NCBI GenBank assembly: GCA_013388965.1
Contig: JACAEG010000097.1
Span: forward strand, 1 to 39,229
Length of the DNA: 39,229 nucleotides
Reading direction: 5' to 3'
Source: Pseudorhodoplanes sp.
Lineage (GTDB): Bacteria; Pseudomonadota; Alphaproteobacteria; Rhizobiales; Xanthobacteraceae
Shown: positions 26,834-34,883 of the stretch, in pieces
How the letters are laid out: each line of letters begins with the position of its first letter
How positions within the stretch are numbered: the first letter of the stretch is position 1
Position numbers and translations under genes: made by a program
The notes under the pieces: generated by a model
What the model was told of the DNA's origin: nothing
What the model saw: the letters and a program-made list of their open reading frames with translations, nothing else
The model's database searches: none

Positions 26834-27983
26834 CCGTCGGAAGGTTTGCGTGGCCGTCAACAGCCGCGCGAACTATGGACGGATCAAGTCGGTATTGCTG
26901 GCCATCCGCGAGAACCCGAAGCTCGAGCTGCAGCTGATTGTCGGCGCCTCCGGCCTGCTGCAGCGCTTCGGCAGCGTCGTCGACGTGATGCGCAAGGACG
27001 GGTTCGAGCCGAATGCAACCGTCTACAGCATCGTCGAAGGCGAGACGCCGACCACGATGGCCAAGTCGACCGGCCTCGCCATCATGGAACTGGCGACCCA
27101 GTTCGAGAATCTGAAGCCGGATGTCGTGATCACGGTCGCCGATCGGTTCGAGACCATCGCAACCGCGATCGCTGCGGGCTACATGAATATCGCCGTCGCC
27201 CATACGCAGGGCGGCGAGGTGACCGGCTCGATCGACGAAAGCGTGCGCCATGCCGTGACCAAGCTGTCGCATCTGCACTTTCCGGCGACGAAGCTTGCGT
27301 GTGAATATGTCATCAGGATGGGAGAGGATCCGAGCACGGTTCACTTCACGGGCTGTCCGTCGATCGACGCAATCGCCTCGCTCGACCTGTCCTCGCCGGG
27401 CGATATCTTCAAGCGCTATCGCGGCGTCGGTGCCGAGCTCAATCCGGACGAGCCGTATATCGTCGTGCTGCAGCATCCGGTGACCACCGAATACGGGCAG
27501 GGATTGCAGCAGATCGAAGAGACGCTGAATGCCGTGCACCGCATCGGCATGCAGACGGCGTGGCTGTGGCCGAACGTCGATGCCGGCTCCGACGACGTGT
27601 CGAAGGGCATCCGCCGCTTCCGCGAGCTGCATCAGCCGAAGAAGATTCATTTCTACATCAACTTCGCGGTTGAGGATTATGCGCGGCTGATCAACAACGC
27701 GAAATGTCTCGTCGGAAATTCAAGCTCGGCCCTGCGCGAGGGTGCGTTCCTGGGCGTGCCGGCGGTCAATATCGGCACGCGACAGCAGGGCCGCGAGCAC
27801 GGCCCCAATGTCGTGCACGCGCCCTACGACCGGGTTGCGATCGAAGCCGCGATCCGCAAGCAGATCGCGCATGGGCGCTACGAGCGCTCGGAGATGTTCG
27901 GCGACGGCAAGGCGGGCGAACGCATCGCCAAAATCCTGGGCGAAGCCGAGCTTCGAATTCAGAAGCGACTGCATTATCAATAA
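26817..27983 (+). CDS. neuC: UDP-N-acetylglucosamine 2-epimerase, hydrolysing (NeuC/LegG-like)
   Basis: 'VAVNSRANYGRIKSVL', 'VITVADRFETIATAIAAGYMNIAVAHTQGGEVTGSIDESVRHAVTKLSHLHFPAT', 'VGNSSSALREGAFLGVPAVNIGTRQQGRE'. Confidence 0.94.
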   Translation: MSKASSRRKVCVAVNSRANYGRIKSVLLAIRENPKLELQLIVGASGLLQRFGSVVDVMRKDGFEPNATVYSIVEGETPTTMAKSTGLAIMELATQFENLKPDVVITVADRFETIATAIAAGYMNIAVAHTQGGEVTGSIDESVRHAVTKLSHLHFPATKLACEYVIRMGEDPSTVHFTGCPSIDAIASLDLSSPGDIFKRYRGVGAELNPDEPYIVVLQHPVTTEYGQGLQQIEETLNAVHRIGMQTAWLWPNVDAGSDDVSKGIRRFRELHQPKKIHFYINFAVEDYARLINNAKCLVGNSSSALREGAFLGVPAVNIGTRQQGREHGPNVVHAPYDRVAIEAAIRKQIAHGRYERSEMFGDGKAGERIAKILGEAELRIQKRLHYQ

Positions 27984-28055
27984 ACCCGGTGTGAACTGCG
28001 CCGGGCGGCAAGGTTGAAGACCGGCGCCCGTGAACGGTGCCTGTGAGGGTTGGGT

Positions 28056-29015
28056 ATGGCGTCGGGGCGTTTTTCGGTTGTCTATCTGGGCGCTCCCGAA
28101 GGCGCCGAGGCCGCGCGCGGCGTTCTGGCGGACGGTTTCGAGGTCCGGCATCCCGAGCATACGCCAGGCGCCGTGGCGGATGCCTTGCGGGGCGCCGATG
28201 CGCTCCTCGATGCCTCGATGAAAGTGCCGATCGACGACCGGATGATTTCCGAATCACCGAAGTTGCGTATCATCAGCTGCGCGACGACCGGTTCGGATCA
28301 CATTGCGCGCGACGTGCTGTCCGGCCGCGGCATCCCTGTGCGCACGCTGCGCGAGGATGGCGAGCTGTTGCGCAACATCACGCCGGCGGCCGAATTGACA
28401 TTCGCTCTCCTGCTGGCCTGCGCGAGGCGGCTGCCGGCGGCGCTGAACGCCGTCAAGCGCGGCGAATGGGTGCGCGAGGATTTCCCGGGCCTGATGCTCA
28501 ACGGGCGGCGGCTGGGGGTCATCGGCTGCGGCCGCATCGGCGGCTGGATGGCGCGCTACGCCCGCGCCTTCGGCATGGACGTGGTCGGCTACGATCCGTT
28601 CCTGACGGCCTTCCCCCCGGACATCGCGCCGGTAGAACTGGAGGAACTCGTCGAGACTTCGGACGCCGTGACCGTGCATGTGCATCTGAGCGACAAGACG
28701 CGGGGCCTGGTCTCGGCCGATCTGTTCAAGCGCATCAAGCCTGGCGCGATCTTTCTGAATACGTCGCGCGGCGCCGTGGCGGACGAGGCGGCGCTGCTCG
28801 CCGCCCTGGAATCCGGCCGTGTCTCCGCGGCGGGCCTCGACGTGCTCGAGGGCGAGCCGGATGTGGCGAGGCATCCGCTGCGGCTCTATGCCGAGCGTCA
28901 TGACAATCTGCTGATCACGCCGCATTGCGGCGGCTTCAGCCCGGACGCGGTGCGGGTCGTGTGCCGGCGCGCCGCCGAAAAAATCCGCGATCATCTGCAG
29001 GGCGCGGCATCATGA
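28056..29015 (+). CDS. D-isomer-specific 2-hydroxyacid dehydrogenase family protein
   Basis: 'GRRLGVIGCGRIGGWMARYARAFGMDVVGYDPF', 'AIFLNTSRGAVADEAALLAALESGRVSAAGLDVLEGEP', 'LLITPHCGG'. Confidence 0.92.
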   Translation: MASGRFSVVYLGAPEGAEAARGVLADGFEVRHPEHTPGAVADALRGADALLDASMKVPIDDRMISESPKLRIISCATTGSDHIARDVLSGRGIPVRTLREDGELLRNITPAAELTFALLLACARRLPAALNAVKRGEWVREDFPGLMLNGRRLGVIGCGRIGGWMARYARAFGMDVVGYDPFLTAFPPDIAPVELEELVETSDAVTVHVHLSDKTRGLVSADLFKRIKPGAIFLNTSRGAVADEAALLAALESGRVSAAGLDVLEGEPDVARHPLRLYAERHDNLLITPHCGGFSPDAVRVVCRRAAEKIRDHLQGAAS

Positions 29016-30562
29016 GCCAGTTTGCGCGGCTGGCGGGCGAGATCGCGGAAATCAACGAGGGGCCGGTCTTCGGCGTGCCCGGCAGCGGCGCGACGCTCTC
29101 GCTGATCGACGAGCTGGAGCGCAAGGGCCGCGATTTCGTGCTTGCGCAATTCGAGGGCGCGGCCGCCATGATGGCCGGCACCGTCGGCCGGCTGAGCGGG
29201 AAGGCGGGGCTGTGCCTGTCGATCAAGGGTCCGGGCGTCACCAACATGATGCCGGGGCTGGCGGTTGCGTCCTTCGAGGCATTTCCGCTGGTGGCGATCT
29301 CTGAGGCCTATGGTGCCGGCACGCCGGCCGCGCGCGCGCACAAGCGGATCGACCAGAGCGCGCTGACCTCGACCGTCTCCAAGGGCATCACGCAATGGAC
29401 CAAGGCCTCGTCCGGCTTTGCCGAGGTGGCGGCGCTGGCGCAGGCCGAGACGCCCGGTCCGGTCGTGCTCGAGCTCGCGCAGCCCGAGCCGGCACAGCCG
29501 GCGCCGCTTCCCCAGCTGCCCGCGAGCAAGCCCGGCCACCCGCGTGCCGTTCTCGATCTCGTCCGAAAATCGTCGCGTCCGCTGGTCATCGCCGGCACGC
29601 TCGCCATCCGGCAGGGCCTGTCGCGGCGGCTCGCTGCGCTCGCGATTCCGGTCTTCAGCACGGCGGCGGCGAAGGGGGTCATGGACGAGACGCAGCCGAT
29701 GTCGGCGGGCGTCTTCACCGGCGTCGGCCTCGAGCTCAGCCCGGAGCAGCATCTCATCAAGGACGCCGATCTCGTCGTGTGCTTCGGCATGCGGCCGAAC
29801 GAGATGCTGGCGACCAGGCCGTTCGGGCCGCCGGCCGTCAACATCGCTGCGGTGTCCGAGCCCGGCGCCGAGGCCTTCGCCTTCGCCGCGGTCGCGGGGG
29901 CGGACAGCGCCGGCGAGGTTCTGGACGAACTCGCCGGCAAGGACTGGGGCGCCGATCTCGTCGCAAAGGCGCAGGACGGAATCCGCCGTGCCATGCTCTC
30001 CAACCATTTCCTGCCGGCGCATGTGTTCGAGGCCGCGCAGGCGCATTTTGCCGGCACGGTCCGCGGCGTGTTCGATACCGGCTATTTCTGCACCATTGCC
30101 GAACATGCCTGGCGCCCGCGCGACGCCGCGCTGTGCCTGATGTCGGGGCAGGGCCGCTACATGGGCACCGGCATTCCGATGGCGCTCGGCGCAGCCATCC
30201 ACGATCAATCCGTGCCGACGGTCGCCTTTCTCGGCGACGGCGGCATCGGCCCCTTCGTCGGCGAGGCGCGGCTCGCCGTCGAACGGAAGCTGCCGCTGCT
30301 GTTCTGCCTGCTGAGCGACGGCTATCTCTCGTCCATCCGAACCCGCGCGCTGAACGACAAGCTGACACAGAAGCCGGTGACCATCGGCCAGCCGTCCTGG
30401 GCGCGCGTGTTCGAGGCGTTCGGCATGCCCGCCGCGAATGTCGACAGCGAAGATGCCTTCGCCAGGGCCCTGGGCGCGTGGCGGCCGAAGGACGGGCCGG
30501 CCTTCATCGAGGTCGCGTTCGATCCCGATCCCTACGAGGCGATGGTCAAGGGCATACGCTGA
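29012..30562 (+). CDS. Thiamine pyrophosphate-dependent enzyme (acetolactate synthase/decarboxylase superfamily)
   Basis: ATGA overlap with upstream gene; 'GPVFGVPGSGATLSLIDELE', 'VLAQFEGAAAMMAG', 'SIKGPGVTNMMPGLAVASFEAFPLVAISE', 'FLGDGGIGPFVGEARLAVERKLPLLFCLLSDG'. Confidence 0.88.
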   Translation: MSQFARLAGEIAEINEGPVFGVPGSGATLSLIDELERKGRDFVLAQFEGAAAMMAGTVGRLSGKAGLCLSIKGPGVTNMMPGLAVASFEAFPLVAISEAYGAGTPAARAHKRIDQSALTSTVSKGITQWTKASSGFAEVAALAQAETPGPVVLELAQPEPAQPAPLPQLPASKPGHPRAVLDLVRKSSRPLVIAGTLAIRQGLSRRLAALAIPVFSTAAAKGVMDETQPMSAGVFTGVGLELSPEQHLIKDADLVVCFGMRPNEMLATRPFGPPAVNIAAVSEPGAEAFAFAAVAGADSAGEVLDELAGKDWGADLVAKAQDGIRRAMLSNHFLPAHVFEAAQAHFAGTVRGVFDTGYFCTIAEHAWRPRDAALCLMSGQGRYMGTGIPMALGAAIHDQSVPTVAFLGDGGIGPFVGEARLAVERKLPLLFCLLSDGYLSSIRTRALNDKLTQKPVTIGQPSWARVFEAFGMPAANVDSEDAFARALGAWRPKDGPAFIEVAFDPDPYEAMVKGIR

Positions 30563-30571
30563 GGCACGCAG

Positions 30572-31573
30572 ATGGACGGCAAACACATCCTCATCGTCGG
30601 CAGCGGCAGCGTCGGCAAGCGCCACGCCCGCAACCTGGCCGCGCTCGGCTGCCGCATTTCCGGCATGGACCCGCGCGCGGATCGCCGCGAGGAGATGGCG
30701 TCGGAAGTGAAGCTCGTCGCCGCCTTCGCGAGCGAGCAGGAGGCCTATGCGGCCGCGAAATACGATGGGGTCGTGATTGCCTCGCCGCCGCATGTGCATG
30801 TGCGCCAGACCGTCCAGGCGCTCGAGGCGGGCTGTCCCGTGCTGCTGGAAAAGCCGGTCTGCCCCGACCTGAAAGGCGCACGCGCGCTGCAGGAGGCTGC
30901 GAAGCGCACCAAGGCCCCGCTGCTGATGGGCTATACGTGGCGCTGGTGGCCGCCGCTGGCCGACGTGCGCCGCCTGCTCGATGAAAAGGCCGTGGGTGCG
31001 ATCCACCACGTCCAGTTTCACATGTCGGCCCATCTCGCCGACTGGCATCCCTGGGAGCGCTACCAGGATTTCTTCATGGCGCAGCGCGAACAGGGCGGTG
31101 GCGCGCTGCTCGACGAAAGCCACTGGATCGACCTGATGCTGTGGCTGTTCGGCATGCCGAAGGAGGTGAGCGGCAAGATCGACAAGATCAGCACGCTCGA
31201 GATCACGAGCGACGACAATGTCGACCTGCTATTCACCTACGAGGATGGCCCGCGCGTGACCATGCATCTCGATCTCTACGGCCGTCCGCACGAGAAGTTC
31301 ATCCGCTTCGTCGGCGCCGACGGCACGATCTTCTGGTCGGCGGATCCGAACCAGCTGTCGGTCGGCCGCACGGCTGCGGCGGAGTGGGACAAGACGGCCT
31401 ATCGATGCGAGCGCAACGACATGTTCGTCGCGGTCGCGAAGGAGTTTCTGGCCGCGATCGATGGCGCGCCGGTGAAGACCTGCAATCTCGACGACGGCGT
31501 GAACGTGCTCAGGGTGATCGAGGCCGCGCGCGCCGCCAGCAGCGAGAATCGCGCGGCGGCGATCGGGGACTAG
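30572..31573 (+). CDS. Gfo/Idh/MocA family oxidoreductase
   Basis: 'HILIVGSGSVGKRHARNLAALGCRISGMDP', 'GVVIASPPHVHVRQTVQALEAGCPVLLEKPV', 'GALLDESHWIDLMLWLFG'. Confidence 0.93.
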   Translation: MDGKHILIVGSGSVGKRHARNLAALGCRISGMDPRADRREEMASEVKLVAAFASEQEAYAAAKYDGVVIASPPHVHVRQTVQALEAGCPVLLEKPVCPDLKGARALQEAAKRTKAPLLMGYTWRWWPPLADVRRLLDEKAVGAIHHVQFHMSAHLADWHPWERYQDFFMAQREQGGGALLDESHWIDLMLWLFGMPKEVSGKIDKISTLEITSDDNVDLLFTYEDGPRVTMHLDLYGRPHEKFIRFVGADGTIFWSADPNQLSVGRTAAAEWDKTAYRCERNDMFVAVAKEFLAAIDGAPVKTCNLDDGVNVLRVIEAARAASSENRAAAIGD

Positions 31574-31576
31574 CGA

Positions 31577-32299
31577 ATGGCGCTGCAGGGACAGACCGTT
31601 CTCGCCGTCGTTCCCGCCCGCGGGGGCTCGAAAGCCATTCCGCGCAAGAATCTGTGTCAGGTCGGCGGCATCTCGCTGGTCGGACGGGCGGGCGAGGTCG
31701 CGCGCGCGCTGCCCTGGATCGACGCGCGTGTCCTCTCCACCGACGACAGGGAAATCGCCGACGAGGGCCGGGCGCACGGGCTCTATGTCCCGTTCATGCG
31801 GCCCGACGAATTGTCCGGCGACCTCGCCAATTCGATCGACATGTGGCGGCATGCCTGGCTGGAATCGGAAAAGCACTATGGCAAGCGCTTCGACGTGTCC
31901 GTGCTGCTGGAGCCGACGAGCCCGCTGCGGCGCGCCGAGGACGTCACCGGGACCGTGGAATTGCTCCTGAGCGGCGACTACAAGGCGGCCGCAACCGTCA
32001 GCCCGGCGCCGGCGCATTTCACGCCGCACAAATGCCTGACGGTGAACGATGGGCTCATCGGCTTCTATCATCAGGCCGGCGCCCAGCACAGCATCCGGCA
32101 GACCATCCCGACCTATTATTTCCGCAACGGCATCTGCTATGCAGTCCGCCGCAAGACTCTGGTCGAGGACAGGGTGATTCTCGGCGACCGTTGCGCGGCC
32201 AACGTGATCGACCGCCATATCGTCAACATCGACGACATGTTCGATCTGGAACTGGCCGAGTTTCTGCTCCAGCGCGAAGCGCGCGCCGGGTCGCATTGA
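31577..32299 (+). CDS. neuA: Acylneuraminate cytidylyltransferase-like (CMP-nonulosonate synthetase)
   Basis: 'VLAVVPARGGSKAIPRKNLCQVGGISLVGRAGEVAR', 'VLLEPTSPLRRAEDV', 'RNGICYAVRR', 'DIDD'-like 'NIDDMFDLELAE'. Confidence 0.88.
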   Translation: MALQGQTVLAVVPARGGSKAIPRKNLCQVGGISLVGRAGEVARALPWIDARVLSTDDREIADEGRAHGLYVPFMRPDELSGDLANSIDMWRHAWLESEKHYGKRFDVSVLLEPTSPLRRAEDVTGTVELLLSGDYKAAATVSPAPAHFTPHKCLTVNDGLIGFYHQAGAQHSIRQTIPTYYFRNGICYAVRRKTLVEDRVILGDRCAANVIDRHIVNIDDMFDLELAEFLLQREARAGSH

Positions 32300-32312
32300 G
32301 GCGACGCGGGCG

Positions 32313-33275
32313 ATGACCGACGCCAATCCTTCGCGGCTCCTGTTCGTCAACTATCACTATATCCGCGATCCGAGCGCCTATGCCTTCCCCGGCATTCATT
32401 CGCTGTCGATGGGCGATTTCCGCGCGCAGGTGGAATGGCTCGGCGCGCGGTTTCACTTCGCCACGCCGGAAGAGGTCGAGGGCTTCGCGCTCGATGGCAA
32501 GCCGCTCGCCCGCCCGAGCGTGTTCATCACCTTTGACGACGGTCTCGTGGATCATTGGGAGGCGACGCGCGAGGTGCTCGATCCGCTCGGCATCCGCGCG
32601 GGCTTCTTCGTCTGCTCGCGTCCCGGGGTGGAGGGGCGGATCCTCTCGGTTCACAAGGTGCATTGGCTTCGGTCGCATACCGAGCCGAAAGCCTTCGCCG
32701 CGGAATTCTTCTCCCATGTGCCCGATGACCTGCGTCCGCGCGCCGACGCGCCGTGGCTGCAAAGGGCGCGGGGAGCCTATGTCTACGATACCGAAGAGGT
32801 TGCTCAGCTCAAATACGCGCTCAACTTCGTGCTGCCGAGCGCGCTCGTGGACGACATCACTTCGGCGATGATGGCGGCGCGCGGCATCGACGAGCGCGAC
32901 TTCTGCCGCATGACCTATATGGGCGAGGGCGCCTTGCGCGGCCTCGTGGATCGCGGCCATGTGCTGGGCGTGCATGGCCACACGCATGAGCCGTTCTCGC
33001 GGCTCGGCGATGAACTCTTTCGGGAGGTGCGCATCAATCACGACTTTCTGGCGCAGGCGAGCGGCCGGCCTCCGCGCTGGGTGTCGTACCCTTACGGCCG
33101 CAAGGATGCGATCCCGTCGGACGACGCGCTGGATCGGCTGTTTTCGGAATTCGGCTTCCGGCTCGGCCTCACCCTGCTCGGGACATGGAACGACGGCACG
33201 CAGGACCGTCGGCGGCTCTGCCGGGTCAACACCAACGACGCCGAGGCTGCGAGCGCTGCGGTCGAGACGCGCTGA
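32313..33275 (+). CDS. Polysaccharide deacetylase (NodB homology, CE4-type)
   Basis: 'VFITFDDGLVDHWEATREVLDPLGIRAGFFV' (TFDDG) and 'LGVHGHTHEPFSRLGDEL' (HxxxH); no evident signal peptide. Confidence 0.85.
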   Translation: MTDANPSRLLFVNYHYIRDPSAYAFPGIHSLSMGDFRAQVEWLGARFHFATPEEVEGFALDGKPLARPSVFITFDDGLVDHWEATREVLDPLGIRAGFFVCSRPGVEGRILSVHKVHWLRSHTEPKAFAAEFFSHVPDDLRPRADAPWLQRARGAYVYDTEEVAQLKYALNFVLPSALVDDITSAMMAARGIDERDFCRMTYMGEGALRGLVDRGHVLGVHGHTHEPFSRLGDELFREVRINHDFLAQASGRPPRWVSYPYGRKDAIPSDDALDRLFSEFGFRLGLTLLGTWNDGTQDRRRLCRVNTNDAEAASAAVETR

Positions 33276-33277
33276 GG

Positions 33278-34696
33278 TCAGGCAGCGGCCGAAGCCGCTC
33301 CTTCCGCGCGCGCGTCGCGCGCACGGATCACAAAGCAGGATGCCAGCCGCGGATGCGCGGACACCTCGGGCGCCGGACCCCGGCCGCGAACATTTGCAAT
33401 CCGCTGGAGGACGGACCTCATCTCGTCAAGCGTCAGCTCCGGAAACTTCTGGTCCATATAGGCGTGCAGCGCCGCGTTCCGGCGCAGCATTCTTCGCGCG
33501 CGCGCGGCTTTCAGCCGGGCCATCGCAAACGCCCGCGCATAGGTCTCCTGCCAGACGCTCGGCCGCCCGGTGCGGCTTCGCTGCAATTCTGCGATCGTGC
33601 GGACGATCCGCTCCGCCGCCAGTTCGCCGGACGCATTCGCCACGTGACGGGCGACCTCGTCCTTCTTCGCGGCGATATCGGGATCGAACGGCTGCTGTTG
33701 CGAGAGCGCCCGCCGCACCAGCGCGATCAGCGCGTTCATATCGGTCGCAATCGCGCTGATGGCGTTCGGAAAATAGCTCAGCCGGTTGAAGATCGGGTGC
33801 TGCACCGGGACATAGGCGATGGTCGGCCGCTCCAGCATGAACGACTCCACGCCGGTCGTGCAGGCATTGTGGATCACGGCCTGCGCGCCCATCATCCAGG
33901 GGATCGCATTGCCCTCGGGATGGACCTCGACATTGGGCAGGCCCGCGACCTCCTGGCGCCAGCGGTCGTGATTTTCGGAGGGGTGCGGCCGGACGACGAT
34001 CCTGATATCGGGGAAGGCGGCTGCGAGCTGCGCGATGGCCGCCGAGAACGCCCCGAACACCTGCCCGAGATGTTCGACCGAATTCCGGTAATGATCCTCC
34101 CGATCGCTCGATGTGAGGATATTGCGCTTCCGCAGAACGTCGACGACGTCGTCGCGTCCCTCGAAACGGTTGTAGCGGGAGAAGTTGGTGTTCACGAGAA
34201 TATAGGGACCGTGGGCCGACCCGATCTCCCGCGCATCGTCGTTGAAAACCGCGCGCATCGAGGGCCCCAGAAAGTCGAAGCGCGGATTTCCGTGGATGTG
34301 GATCTTGTCCGCCGCCTCGGGAACGACTTCGAGGACATCGCGGCTTTGCGAATGGCCCCAGGCGAAGAACGCCGAGGTCTCTTTCATCGAATCCGGAAAT
34401 ATTCGCTCGAACTGGTAGGCGGCCTTGTCGCGGTAGGTCAGGCCTTCCTCGCACCAGGCGGCAATCTGAAATCCCATCCGGCGCAGACTCTGGAAATGCG
34501 CGGTCTTGGTCCGCGACACGCTCTTGTCGATATAGACGCCGCTGGGCACCTGATGCAGCGATTGGGCGATCACGCGCTGATCGCCGAGGATCACCTGCAT
34601 GCCGGCATCCGCCGCGCAGGCGGCCAGCAGAGACTTGCCGTAAAGCTCCCGGACCTTCGTTTCGACCGGGATGATCAGCCAGTTCGGGGTCGTCAT
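33278..34696 (-). CDS. Surface carbohydrate biosynthesis protein (GT-B-like, of the type found beside neuB genes)
   Basis: 'WLIIPVETKVRELYGKSLLAACAADAGMQVILGD', 'ILVNTNFSRYN', 'VVRPHPSENHDRW', 'AVIHNACTTGVESFMLERPTIAYVPV'. Confidence 0.8.
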   Translation of the reverse strand: MTTPNWLIIPVETKVRELYGKSLLAACAADAGMQVILGDQRVIAQSLHQVPSGVYIDKSVSRTKTAHFQSLRRMGFQIAAWCEEGLTYRDKAAYQFERIFPDSMKETSAFFAWGHSQSRDVLEVVPEAADKIHIHGNPRFDFLGPSMRAVFNDDAREIGSAHGPYILVNTNFSRYNRFEGRDDVVDVLRKRNILTSSDREDHYRNSVEHLGQVFGAFSAAIAQLAAAFPDIRIVVRPHPSENHDRWRQEVAGLPNVEVHPEGNAIPWMMGAQAVIHNACTTGVESFMLERPTIAYVPVQHPIFNRLSYFPNAISAIATDMNALIALVRRALSQQQPFDPDIAAKKDEVARHVANASGELAAERIVRTIAELQRSRTGRPSVWQETYARAFAMARLKAARARRMLRRNAALHAYMDQKFPELTLDEMRSVLQRIANVRGRGPAPEVSAHPRLASCFVIRARDARAEGAASAAA

Positions 34697-34883
34697 GGAC
34701 TCGCTGGGCCGGTATGCCGAGAGCACCCATCGGCGCCATGTTCCGGCGGTTGGCTAGGATGGGGTGCCGTGATATTAGCGCGCTTGTAGGAAGATCAAGG
34801 CCCCAAGAAAAGAGCGCAAGGCCAGATTCCGCGCAGCCGGCGAGTTCAGGGGGCATGCGGCGAAAGCGACGAAGGAGCGGGGG

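Noticed and set aside
28991-31123. 710-aa minus-strand ORF
   Set aside because: Antisense to the TPP enzyme and Gfo/Idh/MocA genes, which have strong family motifs.
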